Notes under the pieces: model-generated
Databases searched by the model: none
Told to the model about the DNA's origin: nothing
What the model saw: the letters and a program-made list of their open reading frames with translations, nothing else
Assembly: GCF_000472385.1 (NCBI RefSeq)
Contig: NZ_AWZU01000039.1
Location: forward strand, 1-64,000
Length of the DNA stretch: 64,000 nt
Source: Bradyrhizobium sp. ARR65
Lineage (GTDB): Bacteria > Pseudomonadota > Alphaproteobacteria > Rhizobiales > Xanthobacteraceae
Reading direction: 5' to 3'
Part shown: in pieces, positions 18,849 through 27,602 of the stretch
Layout: each line of letters starts with the position of its first letter
Position numbering within the stretch: the first letter of the stretch is position 1
Translations under genes and position numbers: made by a program

Positions 18849-19747
18849 CGTCCGCCGCTCTCCTTCGCCGTCAAGCGCGGGAGATTCAGGTTCGGATACA
18901 GCGCCTGCATAAGGTCGCGGGCCGCATCCGGTGTGCGCGGCCCGAAGCCGAGAAGATAGAGCCCGTCCATCACGATCAGCGCGCGCGCTTTTCCAGCCGG
19001 AGTAAGGGCGAACGCGGGAAGCGACAAGACGTCCTCGCCCGTCGGACCGCCAGGGCGGTCCATCATCAGGATCGCATCGGGCGCGGCATTGACAATGGCC
19101 TCGTCCGCCATGGGCTTATAGCCGTCGAACTCGGCAACGTTTGCACCCCCGGCAAGTGTAACGATGGCATCGCCGGCCGTTCCCCTGCCGCCCACGAGCG
19201 GTCGGCCGTTCTGCAGCGCGATAACGAACAGAACCCGCCTTGAGGCGTCAATCTTTTCGCGAAATCGCGCGAGTTCAGCGAAACGCGCTTTCACCTGACT
19301 GGCGAGTTGCCTCGCCTCCTCAGATACCCCAGCCGCTTCACCTACCGCGATAATCTTGGCGATAACGCCCTCGGCTGTTGGCGCATCCGGCACGCGGTTG
19401 ATGGGAATGCCCGCTTGGGCCACCGCTTGCAATGCAGCGGCGGGTCCGGAGCCCTCGACCATCAACACGCGAGTAGGGCGCTCCGATAGGATGCCTTCCG
19501 CCGAAACCGAGCGGAAATAGCCGACGCTCGGCTTATCCTTCAGCGCTTGAGGGGGATAGAGGCTCGTCGCATCAACGCCGACAATTTTGCCCTGTTGTCC
19601 GAGCGCGTAGAGAATTTCGGTGACCGCTCCGCCCAGCGCGACGATGCGGTCAGCATCGGCAGCCCGCGCAACAAAAGTGAAACCGAGCAACACGAGCACG
19701 GTCGCAGCGCTGGCTGCCCAACGCGAATATTCCCGAAAGCCGCTCAT
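18845..19747 (-). CDS. hmuT: Periplasmic haem-binding protein HmuT
   Basis: This 300-residue class III solute-binding protein has a signal peptide ending near FVARAADA (about residue 30) and the two-lobed BtuF/HmuT fold. Typical blocks are RIVALGGAVTEILYALG, IVGVDATSLYPP, VGYFRSVSAEGIL and PDAILMMDRPG. It binds haem in the periplasm and delivers it to HmuUV. It is the first gene of the hmuTUV operon on the minus strand, transcribed away from the fecR/receptor operon. Confidence 0.93.
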   Translation of the reverse strand: MSGFREYSRWAASAATVLVLLGFTFVARAADADRIVALGGAVTEILYALGQQGKIVGVDATSLYPPQALKDKPSVGYFRSVSAEGILSERPTRVLMVEGSGPAAALQAVAQAGIPINRVPDAPTAEGVIAKIIAVGEAAGVSEEARQLASQVKARFAELARFREKIDASRRVLFVIALQNGRPLVGGRGTAGDAIVTLAGGANVAEFDGYKPMADEAIVNAAPDAILMMDRPGGPTGEDVLSLPAFALTPAGKARALIVMDGLYLLGFGPRTPDAARDLMQALYPNLNLPRLTAKESGGR

Positions 19748-20465
19748 GCCATCACTTCGTCCGAATGAATCCGTTTGCTCGAAGTAATCGGCAAGCGATA
19801 ACGCTAACCTTCATGGGCGATGCTGCACGCCCGCCGGGAACAAGCTCGCGCAGCTCGCATTCAGCAAGCGATGGTCTGTTCATTTTTCTCTCATGAAAAG
19901 CCGTCCAACGCCGCACGCCTTCGATAAACTATCATTCACTGGCGCCTACGGATGTCGGAGCGTTTCAAGACCGTTGGCCCGACATCAGGATAATGATGGC
20001 GCATCCGCTCAAGCAACAGCTTAAAGTTAGAACCGATGTAATCAACGCGCGACAGGAAAGCGCGACCGTTTTAGAAGCCATACAAAGTTGGGCCACATTG
20101 AGATCGAATAGACTTGTTAACGATTTAACGATGCAATGTTCTCGTAAGGGAGTCGAACGTCAGCCTTCGCGCATCGATGGGCGTCGATGTTCGAGACTTA
20201 TGTGCGACGTGGCCCGGCGAGCGAGCCACCGCGACCTATAACTCTAGAACTCCTATGAACGTCTGCGTTTACGCAGGAATGTGTGGTTTCCTTGCCGTAA
20301 TGCAGTGCGATGGGCATCCACTGATCACGGGGATCATAGCCCAGATGGTGGGCTGATGTACTTGGCAAACGCCACAGGAGGGATCCCTCCGTAGGACCCG
20401 CACAACTATATGAGATGGGCGGAGCCAAGTGGAGCCCGCCGCGAGCCGGTTCGAGGTCTCGTTCG
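19748..20465. other. Divergent promoter region between hmuT and the decayed sigma gene
   Basis: Promoters for hmuTUV (leftward) and for the fecR/receptor operon (rightward) should lie here. An 82-codon frame at 19993-20241 has no recognisable domain. The 20-base element shared with the intact sigma gene is at 20239-20258. I could not find a clean Irr- or Fur-type box by eye. Confidence 0.4.
20239..20258 (+). promoter_or_regulatory. Upstream element shared by both ECF sigma copies (copy 2)
   Basis: This is the counterpart of 15692-15711, beginning ACTCTAGA and ending ATGAAC, with fifteen of twenty positions identical. It may still drive transcription into fecR even though the sigma gene next to it is broken. 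The binding factor is unknown. Confidence 0.35.
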
Positions 20466-20974
20466 AGTTCGGAGGGACCAGACCCGCGTTTCGCTCTGTC
20501 CATTTCGCCGCTCGGTTCTCGTCGACTACGCGTCCCACTTGCTGAGGTCACGAGACGGCGCTGAAGATCTGGTTCAGGAAGCCTCTATTATCAATTCGTC
20601 CCTGCGACGGATGACAGGACGCCGAGAGCCCGCCCAACGGCCTTTCTGTTCCATGAAGGCTGGAGAAGCAGCGGAAAGGGCAGAACGCGCTGGCTTGGGC
20701 CGGCCCTCAGCCCGTGTGCGCACACCAGAGGAGGACCGTTCGCTTCTGCGAGAACGGACGCCGAGCCATGGATCAGATCACCAAACTGCCCGACAAAGAA
20801 GCATAGCCCTCGAAAATGCATCGGCTTGGTGGATACTCGGTCGAACAAGCTGCTACGTATCTTGGACTCTCCGTCCCCACCAGTTACCGCCTGGTCCACA
20901 CGGCGGTCGCGACGATTACCATCCGCCTGGAACAGGACACCGACGGCCAGGCGCCCTCGCGATCTCCGAAATAG
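20466..20974 (+). pseudogene. Decayed FecI-type ECF sigma factor upstream of fecR
   Basis: The segment aligns with the intact sigma gene at 15917. RSVLVDYASHLLRSRDGAED (20512-20571) matches region 2, QFVPATDDRTPRARP continues in another frame, and GGYSVEQAATYLGLSVPT (from about 20827) matches the region 4 helix-turn-helix, ending in a near-identical C-terminus. The start codon is lost and at least two frameshifts are present. Much of the middle is deleted, and an in-frame TAG follows KLPDKEA. It lies directly before fecR, the usual place for the cognate sigma gene, so this was probably the original partner. No functional product is expected. Confidence 0.85.
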
Positions 20975-21033
20975 TTCTGTAAAGAACCGTTCGAAGGCGG
21001 CAATTTCGTCCAAGCCACGGCGATGGCTCGGTC

Positions 21034-22101
21034 ATGGACATCTGCAAAAAACACCGAGAGAGGAACATTCGGACGGTGGCTACGAACGGGAAGGCGGATC
21101 GCGAGCTGCTTGAGGAAGCAACCGGCTGGATTCTGAAATTGGAGGACGCCCATCAGGGCTCTACCGTTTTTGAGGAATTCAACGCTTGGCTTGCGGCCTG
21201 CGACGAACACCGCGTCGCGTGGGAGCGCGTCACCAGGACATGGACTATTCTAGGCACGGTCAAACCAGCCCACAATCAAAAGGTCTGGGGCGAGGTCGCC
21301 CCCCTCTCGACACCAACCCCGGCACACGCGCCCATATCGAGCCCTACTGCGCGAGCCCCCGTGGCCCGCAAGTCCTATCATCGGCGAATTGCAATTGTTG
21401 TTTGTGCGCTTGCCGCCGCATGCGTGCTGTGGATCTCAATTCCTGGAATTCTGATAGCGATGCGTGCGGACTACCGCACCGCGGCCGGCCAGGTCGAGCG
21501 CGTGCAAATCGCCGACGGCTCCGTCATCGATCTCGGCGGAAGCAGTGCAATCAAAACGGACATCGGAACGGAGCAAAGGCGTGTCACGCTCCTGGCCGGC
21601 GAAGCTTTCTTCGACGTCGTGACCGACACCACACGACCGTTGATCGTTGATGTGCAAGGCGCTGAAGTGAAGGTGCACGGCACCGCTTTCGATGTTCAGG
21701 TATCATCAACGAGCACGAAAGTTGCTCTTCTCCGCGGCTCGATCGAAGCCTCCCGGGCCACAGAGAGCGCGTCGCCCGAGATTCTCAAGCCCGGCCAAAT
21801 GTTTGTTGTCGATCGCGCGACAGGTAAGATCAGCGTCGAATCGGTTCCGCTTGAGGACATAGGGTCCTGGCGTGAAGGAAAGATCTTTCTCGCCAATGCA
21901 AGCGTCGGATCCGCGATCGAGCTGATCCAGCGCTATTCCACCGCCTCCATCCTGATCCCCGATAGAGGCTTGGCCAACCTCAAAGTGAGTGGTCTCTTCG
22001 ACCTGCGCAATCCCGATCGTGCGCTCGCCGGGCTCGTCGAGCCTTTCGGCGGCAAGGTCCGATCGGTCACGCCGTTCTTGCGGATCGTGTCGCGTTTGTA
22101 A
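21034..22101 (+). CDS. FecR-family anti-sigma/sensor protein
   Basis: FecR proteins cross the inner membrane and relay the loaded state of a TonB receptor to an ECF sigma factor. The 355-residue protein has an N-terminal cytoplasmic FecR_N helical region (about 22-70, with AHQGSTVFEEFNAWLAACDE), one membrane helix at about 117-140, and the periplasmic FecR domain (VERVQIADGSVIDLGGSS, then VTLLAGEAFFDV). A C-terminal secretin/STN-like part contains ASVGSAIELIQRYS. It sits 37 bases before the receptor gene. Its adjacent sigma gene is decayed; the intact paralogue at 15917 is the likely partner. Confidence 0.9.
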   Translation: MDICKKHRERNIRTVATNGKADRELLEEATGWILKLEDAHQGSTVFEEFNAWLAACDEHRVAWERVTRTWTILGTVKPAHNQKVWGEVAPLSTPTPAHAPISSPTARAPVARKSYHRRIAIVVCALAAACVLWISIPGILIAMRADYRTAAGQVERVQIADGSVIDLGGSSAIKTDIGTEQRRVTLLAGEAFFDVVTDTTRPLIVDVQGAEVKVHGTAFDVQVSSTSTKVALLRGSIEASRATESASPEILKPGQMFVVDRATGKISVESVPLEDIGSWREGKIFLANASVGSAIELIQRYSTASILIPDRGLANLKVSGLFDLRNPDRALAGLVEPFGGKVRSVTPFLRIVSRL

Positions 22102-22113
22102 TCGGCTTCGATA

Positions 22114-22132
22114 GAAGAAATCGCGATTCTTC
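22114..22132. promoter_or_regulatory. Imperfect palindrome between fecR and the receptor gene
   Basis: GAAGAAATCGCGATTCTTC is an inverted repeat apart from positions near its centre, followed by a run of seven A. On the plus strand it lacks a T-run, so it is not a terminator for fecR. It could be an operator or mRNA hairpin before the haem receptor. Confidence 0.3.
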
Positions 22133-22147
22133 AAAAAAATGATTCTG

Positions 22148-22164
22148 CCGCGAGAATCTCGCGG
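22148..22164. promoter_or_regulatory. Perfect 8-bp inverted repeat near the receptor gene start
   Basis: CCGCGAGA and TCTCGCGG flank a single A. The palindrome lies 77 bases upstream of the preferred receptor start at 22241 and may be an operator or a 5' leader structure. If the ATG at 22139 were used instead, it would be coding. Confidence 0.35.
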
Positions 22165-22240
22165 AGCTCTTCGTCTTTACGGTCGGAAGCGCATGCCAAA
22201 GCAGAGGCGTGCACCATGGCAGGTAGAGGTAAGAGACTCG

Positions 22241-24910
22241 ATGTATATTGGGGGCGTATCAAGAATTAGAACAACTACCGACGGGACGTTGGGGCGCGTC
22301 TCGATCTGTTTGTTGCAAGGTGCCGCGATCTGCGCGCTGTCAGCGGTCGCAGCGCTCTATCCGCAGAGCGCGTTATCGCAAATCGTGCAAGAGCAAGGTT
22401 CAAACGCTTCGGCTGCGCGTCAATTCAACATTGCTGCTCAGCCGCTGACGAGCGCGCTCAATCAGTTCGGTCGTCAGTCCGGGCTTCAGGTCTCGTTCCC
22501 CGCCGAAGCGTCGCAAGGCGTGCGTTCGAACGCTGTCATTGGTAGCTTCACTCCTCAGCAGGCGTTGGCTGCGCTTCTGCGTGGGACGGGGATCAGCTAC
22601 CGTATCAGCGCGCAAGGAACTGCTGTGATCAGCGGCCGACCATCCTCCAACGTGTCGGATGCCGGAGCTGTGCCGCGCGCGGACGGCTCCTTAATTCTCG
22701 ATACGATCAACGTTGCTGGCCAAGGCGGTCGCAATGCATCCTCTGGCTCCGGATTTCAGGGCACGCCCGATTGGGTCTACCAGACGCCGGACAGCATAAG
22801 TGTCGTCTCGCGTGAGGCGATCCAGTATCAGCCCGCACGGAACACCCGTGACTCACTGTCGGGCGTGCCGGGTGTTCTTGTTTCAGGCGACAACGCCCAG
22901 AACCAAGGCATCAACGTCAACATCCGCGGCCTGCAGGACCAAGGACGGGTCGCGATGATGATCGACGGCGCGCGTCAGGACTTCCAGCGCAACGGCCATG
23001 GTTCGACCGGCTACATGTATGTCGAACCATCGTTCCTTCGCGAGATCGACGTCGAGAAAAGCGGCACATCGACGGTGGGTGGAGCTGCGATGCTGGGAGG
23101 CTCGGTGAATTTCCGCACGATAGGCGCCGAAGACCTCATCTCCCCCGGAAAACAGGTCGGCGGATTTGTCGACGCCACGACCGGCACCAATGCGTATCAT
23201 TTCAACGGATCGGCCGCGGTCGCGGCAAAGGTTTCTGACAGCTTCTCCATTCTCGGCGGGTTCGGGTACAAGAACCTCGGCGAATACGACATCGGCAAGA
23301 ATGGTAAGCTGCCGGTGGGCTCACTCGGGGTCGACGGGCCGCTTCTCTTTATGGGTTCGGAGAGCTGGTCCGGCCTGTTGAAGACACAGATGAAACCGAC
23401 CGAAGACACCGGTCTCGACATCAGTTGGCTGCACTACGATACGCGGTTCAAGCAGGGCGCCAGCCGTAATGTGCCCGACGACAACCATGTCACGAACGAC
23501 ACCGTCGCCGCGGCGTTCGGCTGGAAGCCCGACAGTGATCTGATCGATCTGAAGGCGCGGCTGTGGTTCAATCGAACCGACGACAGAAGCAAGGTTCCCC
23601 AACAGTCAGCATTGGTACCCGCTACGGATAACGATTACAAAATGTCGTCCTGGGGCAGCAGTCTGGAGAACACCAGCCGGTTCGTTCTGCCGCTGGGAAA
23701 GCTTGCGTTGAACTACGGTCTCGAAGCCTGGCGTGATCTCGGCGACACCATGGCCCGAGGGCCGGGCGTCGATAGGGATCCAAATGAAGCATGGTGGTTC
23801 AAAGGCCTCACGCCCTCGGGGCGCCGCGACGTCATCAGCGGCTTTGGCAATGCAACCTACGACGCCACAGACTGGCTGACGCTTTCGGGTGGCTTGCGTT
23901 ACGACCACTACCATTCCGATGGCTCGACGACAGTTTTCGGGGTCCAGACCGTCGAGGTTCCGGGTGTCTGCGGCCTGTACTACCCGCCGTCGCGGGGCGG
24001 TGGGTGCAGGATCTGGACTGTCTATCCCCACACGGAAACCACGAGCGCACCCTACAACATCGATGTCGATAAGTCGGGCGGCGCATGGCTGCCGACAGCC
24101 AAGATCGCGATCAAGCCGATCGATGGTGTTGAACTGTTCACGAAGTATTCGCAGACCTCCAGGCCACCATCGGTTATGGAAACCTTCACCGGCGGCACCC
24201 ATCCGGGGGGCGGGTTTACGAATGTTCTGTATGCGCCGAATCCCGGGCTGGTGCCGGAAAGGGCAAATACTTATGAGGTCGGCGCCAACTTCTCCTATGA
24301 CGGCATCATTCAGGCCGGCGATACCTTTCGCGCCAAGGTCGTCGGCTTCCACCGCGATGTGAATGACTACATCGCGCTCGGACAGATTGCCTTCGCGCCG
24401 GGCTCAGCTATTACGCAATCCTACAATGCCTATATCAATCTCGACGGGCCAACGCGAATGAACGGCATCGAGCTTGAGGCAAACTATGACGCCGGCAACT
24501 ACTATCTTGGCGGCTCATTCAGCTACATCGATGCCAAATACGCCTCCGCCTATAGCTATAACGGCACCTCGCAAACAACAGGAAGCCTGGTCATCTTCGT
24601 ACCGCCGAAGGAGAAGCTCGTCCTCGACGGCGGCGTGCGACTGTTCGACCGCAAGCTGACGATCGGTGGAAGGGTCTCCCATTTCGGAAAAGCCGACCGC
24701 AATATCGGCGGCTACGGATTGCAGGGCGAGTACAACACGGGCGCCTATACGCTGTTCGACCTTTACGGGTCCTACGCGATCAACGATTCCGCGACGCTGC
24801 GCTTCGCCGTCAACAACATCACCGATGTCGCCTACATCCCGGCCCTCGGGTTTGACACCTATCCCGGTCCGGGGCGGACGGCAACGGTTTCGCTGAATAT
24901 GAAATTCTGA
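22241..24910 (+). CDS. TonB-dependent haem/hemophore receptor (HasR/HmuR-like) with STN domain
   Basis: This is an outer-membrane receptor for haem or a haem carrier. The signal peptide ends near PQSALSQ. An STN signalling domain follows (about residues 45-100, FNIAAQPLTSALNQFGRQSG), the hallmark of receptors that talk to FecR. The plug holds PDSISVVSREAIQ and GVPGVLVSGDNAQNQGINVN, then a 22-strand barrel ends in Phe (TVSLNMKF). RPPSVMETF and NPGLVPERANTYEVG are typical of haemoglobin/haem receptors. The ATG at 22241 has a purine-rich site; the frame also offers ATGs at 22139 and 22193. Next to a HasA-like gene and its exporter, HasR is the best functional analogue, but this is inferred from context. 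Confidence 0.88.
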   Translation: MYIGGVSRIRTTTDGTLGRVSICLLQGAAICALSAVAALYPQSALSQIVQEQGSNASAARQFNIAAQPLTSALNQFGRQSGLQVSFPAEASQGVRSNAVIGSFTPQQALAALLRGTGISYRISAQGTAVISGRPSSNVSDAGAVPRADGSLILDTINVAGQGGRNASSGSGFQGTPDWVYQTPDSISVVSREAIQYQPARNTRDSLSGVPGVLVSGDNAQNQGINVNIRGLQDQGRVAMMIDGARQDFQRNGHGSTGYMYVEPSFLREIDVEKSGTSTVGGAAMLGGSVNFRTIGAEDLISPGKQVGGFVDATTGTNAYHFNGSAAVAAKVSDSFSILGGFGYKNLGEYDIGKNGKLPVGSLGVDGPLLFMGSESWSGLLKTQMKPTEDTGLDISWLHYDTRFKQGASRNVPDDNHVTNDTVAAAFGWKPDSDLIDLKARLWFNRTDDRSKVPQQSALVPATDNDYKMSSWGSSLENTSRFVLPLGKLALNYGLEAWRDLGDTMARGPGVDRDPNEAWWFKGLTPSGRRDVISGFGNATYDATDWLTLSGGLRYDHYHSDGSTTVFGVQTVEVPGVCGLYYPPSRGGGCRIWTVYPHTETTSAPYNIDVDKSGGAWLPTAKIAIKPIDGVELFTKYSQTSRPPSVMETFTGGTHPGGGFTNVLYAPNPGLVPERANTYEVGANFSYDGIIQAGDTFRAKVVGFHRDVNDYIALGQIAFAPGSAITQSYNAYINLDGPTRMNGIELEANYDAGNYYLGGSFSYIDAKYASAYSYNGTSQTTGSLVIFVPPKEKLVLDGGVRLFDRKLTIGGRVSHFGKADRNIGGYGLQGEYNTGAYTLFDLYGSYAINDSATLRFAVNNITDVAYIPALGFDTYPGPGRTATVSLNMKF

Positions 24911-24911
24911 T

Positions 24912-24957
24912 TTTCCGGCGGCATCGCCGGAAAGCATCGGTTCATCGCAGATGAACC
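24912..24957 (+). other. Two tandem RNA hairpins between receptor and hemophore genes
   Basis: The first hairpin is a perfect 9-bp stem (TTTCCGGCG, loop GCAT, CGCCGGAAA) at 24912-24933. The second is an 8-bp stem (GGTTCATC, loop GCA, GATGAACC) at 24939-24957. No T-run follows, so they are more likely mRNA stabilisers or partial terminators than a full stop. They would allow the secreted protein and the receptor to be made in different amounts. Confidence 0.6.
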
Positions 24958-24993
24958 GCCCGCAATGGCTTGGGCCAAACAAGGAGCAATAAC

Positions 24994-25761
24994 ATGTCCG
25001 CGCTCGACATCTATTTGACTTCCGCCAGTTCCGACCTGAAGGGCTATCTCGACGGCGTGATCGGGGAGAGCACATCCAATCCGTATGGCATCTTCAACCC
25101 GGCGAGCACGCCGTATGACCAGTGGTATCACGGCGGCGGGACCTCCTCGGCGCACGCGGAGATCCTGAGTGGTAATTTCACCAGCTACTCTGGAGGCAAT
25201 TTGACCGGAACCGCCGACACCCTGACCTTCGGCACAGGCCTGTCGGTCAACTCCTCCACCGGCAACGCCTCGCTCGCCAATACCGAGCTGACTATCGACT
25301 ACCATCACGCCAATGTCGATGCCGGCCCCAATTCGTTCGATTACTCGATCTATGGGATCATCAAGCAGGCCCCGAGCTACTTCTACACCTATCTCGGCGA
25401 TGCCGGGACAAACCAGCACGGCACCTCCGGCGATGACACCCTCTACAGCTTCTACGGAAACGACACCCTCACCGGAAACGGGGGCAGCTCGGATTTCGAC
25501 ACGTTCAAGTGGGATCATAGCCTCTACGATTCCACACACGGTTTTGGCAACGACACGATCTCTGACTTCGTCCACGGTAACGATCTCATCGACTTCAAGG
25601 GTTATGGCTGGAGCAACTACAGCCAGTTCATCAGCGACAGCCATGTGAGCGTCGCCGGGAATACCGTCACCTACGTCGACCCGACCAATTCGAGTCTGCA
25701 CAGCACGATCACGGTCGATGGTGTGTCGAGCCTGTCCGCGTCCGATTTCGCCTTCGTCTGA
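24994..25761 (+). CDS. HasA-like secreted haem-binding protein with RTX-type C-terminal secretion domain
   Basis: The 255-residue protein has no N-terminal signal, as expected for type I export. Residues 14-135 resemble HasA hemophores: a KGYLDG start, then SGGNLTGTADTLTFGTGL at 66-83, comparable to the GQLDSLSFGDGL strand of Serratia HasA. Residues 143-174 carry calcium-binding-repeat-like motifs (GTSGDDTLYSFYGNDTL), and 183-200 (GFGNDTISDFVHGNDLIDF) plus the final LSASDFAFV look like a type I secretion tail. The loop bearing the haem ligands Tyr75 and His83 in Serratia HasA is much shorter here. H46, H54 and Y65 are possible substitutes. An AAGGAG site precedes the ATG, and the stop overlaps the exporter start. 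Hemophore function is inferred from weak similarity and strong context. Confidence 0.7.
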   Translation: MSALDIYLTSASSDLKGYLDGVIGESTSNPYGIFNPASTPYDQWYHGGGTSSAHAEILSGNFTSYSGGNLTGTADTLTFGTGLSVNSSTGNASLANTELTIDYHHANVDAGPNSFDYSIYGIIKQAPSYFYTYLGDAGTNQHGTSGDDTLYSFYGNDTLTGNGGSSDFDTFKWDHSLYDSTHGFGNDTISDFVHGNDLIDFKGYGWSNYSQFISDSHVSVAGNTVTYVDPTNSSLHSTITVDGVSSLSASDFAFV

Positions 25762-27602
25762 TGGTCGCCGAAGCAGGACGATACAAGAAGCGGACACCGC
25801 CGCAGCCGTTGGCTGCGGCGGCTGTTTCCCTTTTTAAACAAGGCGCCGTTGCCTTGGCGCTGGTCAGCGGGGTCATCAACATCCTCGGCCTGACCGCGCC
25901 CCTGTTCATGCTGCAGGTTTACGACCGCGTGCTAGCAAGTCGCAGCATCCCGACGCTGGTCGGTTTTGCAGTGCTGGCGGTGATCGCCTACGCTTTTCAA
26001 TTGCTTCTCGAAATTGTTCGATCTCGCGTATTGCTGCGCGCCGGTGAATTGTTCGACCATCAGCTTTCCGGCCGTGTCCATGAAGCGATCATTCGGCTTC
26101 CGCTGGAGAGGCGCATGCCGGGCGATGGTCTCCAGGCGCTGCGCGACCTCGACAATATCCGTAGCTTTCTCTCCGGACAGGGCCCCTCCGCCTTCTTCGA
26201 TCTGCCCTGGGCGCCGCTCTACCTTGCGGTCTGCTTCGCCGTACATCTGTGGATTGGCCTAACCGCGCTGGTGGGGGCCATCATTCTGGTGGCTCTGACC
26301 ACCCTCACTCACAGGCTTTCAGCCAAGCCTGTTCTCGACACCGTCGGCTATGGCATGCAGCGCAGCACCCTCCTGGAGGGCTACCGCCGCAACGCGGAAA
26401 TCATCCGGGCCTTGGGACTCGGCCCCAGAACGGCCGATCGTTGGGCGTCGGCTAATGCAGACTACCTTCGTGCCAACCGCAGAGCGGGGGACGTTAGCAA
26501 TGCGCTTGGCAGCACCGCCCGCATGTTCCGGATCGTGGTCCAATCGACGATCTTGGCCGTCGGCGCCTATCTCGTCATTCAACAAAGCGCCACGGGCGGC
26601 GTCATGGTCGCCAGCTCGGTCATCATGGGCCGTGCTCTCGCGCCCATCGATCTGGCCGTTGCCACCTGGCGCTCCTTCCTCATGGCCCGGCAGACTTGGG
26701 CGCGCCTGAGCGAACTCCTGGCTCTGGTCGCGCCGGCGGACAAGATCACAGCGCTGCCCAAGCCGAAAGCAGCCATGACTGCGGAAGGCGTGGCGATCAT
26801 CCCGCCCGGGCAGAACCACCCGACCGTTATCGACGTGAATTTTGGCATACGCGCCGGCAGCGCGCTTGGCATCATAGGCCCGAGCAGAAGTGGCAAATCG
26901 ACGCTGACGCGCGCGCTCGTGAACGCCTGGTATCCGGCTCGCGGCAAGGTCCGCCTTGACGGCGCCTCGCTCGATCAATGGGACAATGAAGCTCTCGGCC
27001 GCCATATCGGCTATCTGCCCCAGGACGTCGAACTGTTCCAGGGAACGATCGCCGAGAATATTGCGCGGCTCGATCCCAATGCCGCCCCCGAAGACATCGT
27101 GAAAGCTGCGAAGGCAGCCGGGGTTCACGATCTCATTCTCCGTTTCGAGAATGGGTACGACACCGTAGTCGGGGAAGGTGGCTCGGCCCTTTCCGCAGGA
27201 CAGCGGCAGCGCATCGGCCTAGCCAGAGCGCTATACGGGGATCCTTTCCTCGTGGTTCTCGACGAGCCCAACGCCAATCTCGACGCGGAAGGAGAGGGGA
27301 CCGTCATTCAGGCGATCGCGGCGGTGCGCGAGCGAAACGGCATAGTGATCGTTGTAGCGCACCGGCCGAGCGTGCTCGGCGTAGTCGATCTCGTGCTCAT
27401 GATGGAGAACGGCCGCTCGAAAGCCTTCGGGCCGCGCGACCAGATATTGTCAAGAATGCTGCGGCCGACACTTGGCGCATCCGTGCCGAAAAGCTCTGCC
27501 AGCGAGCAGACTAGAATGAATCCCCTTGGACAGCTTCGGGTCGTGGTGGGCTCCGAGGAGGCATCGGCGGCCTCGATGGACGAAGGCGATGTCAAACACT
27601 GA
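25761..27602 (+). CDS. Type I secretion permease/ATPase (HasD/PrtD family)
   Basis: This inner-membrane exporter ATPase has 613 residues. Five or six membrane helices lie in the N-terminal half, opening with ALALVSGVINILGLTAPLFM and LQVYDRVLASRSIPTL. The nucleotide-binding domain follows, with Walker A GPSRSGKST at 373-381, signature LSAGQRQRIGLARA and Walker B FLVVLDEPNANLD. The LSAGQ variant is typical of PrtD/HasD exporters. It overlaps the HasA-like gene by one base and the HlyD-type gene by 14 bases, so the three are co-translated. Its likely cargo is the upstream protein. Confidence 0.93.
   Translation: MVAEAGRYKKRTPPQPLAAAAVSLFKQGAVALALVSGVINILGLTAPLFMLQVYDRVLASRSIPTLVGFAVLAVIAYAFQLLLEIVRSRVLLRAGELFDHQLSGRVHEAIIRLPLERRMPGDGLQALRDLDNIRSFLSGQGPSAFFDLPWAPLYLAVCFAVHLWIGLTALVGAIILVALTTLTHRLSAKPVLDTVGYGMQRSTLLEGYRRNAEIIRALGLGPRTADRWASANADYLRANRRAGDVSNALGSTARMFRIVVQSTILAVGAYLVIQQSATGGVMVASSVIMGRALAPIDLAVATWRSFLMARQTWARLSELLALVAPADKITALPKPKAAMTAEGVAIIPPGQNHPTVIDVNFGIRAGSALGIIGPSRSGKSTLTRALVNAWYPARGKVRLDGASLDQWDNEALGRHIGYLPQDVELFQGTIAENIARLDPNAAPEDIVKAAKAAGVHDLILRFENGYDTVVGEGGSALSAGQRQRIGLARALYGDPFLVVLDEPNANLDAEGEGTVIQAIAAVRERNGIVIVVAHRPSVLGVVDLVLMMENGRSKAFGPRDQILSRMLRPTLGASVPKSSASEQTRMNPLGQLRVVVGSEEASAASMDEGDVKH

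Noticed and set aside
24994..25761. RTX tail suggesting a serralysin-type protease
   Set aside because: No HExxH zinc motif is present and the N-terminal part resembles HasA.
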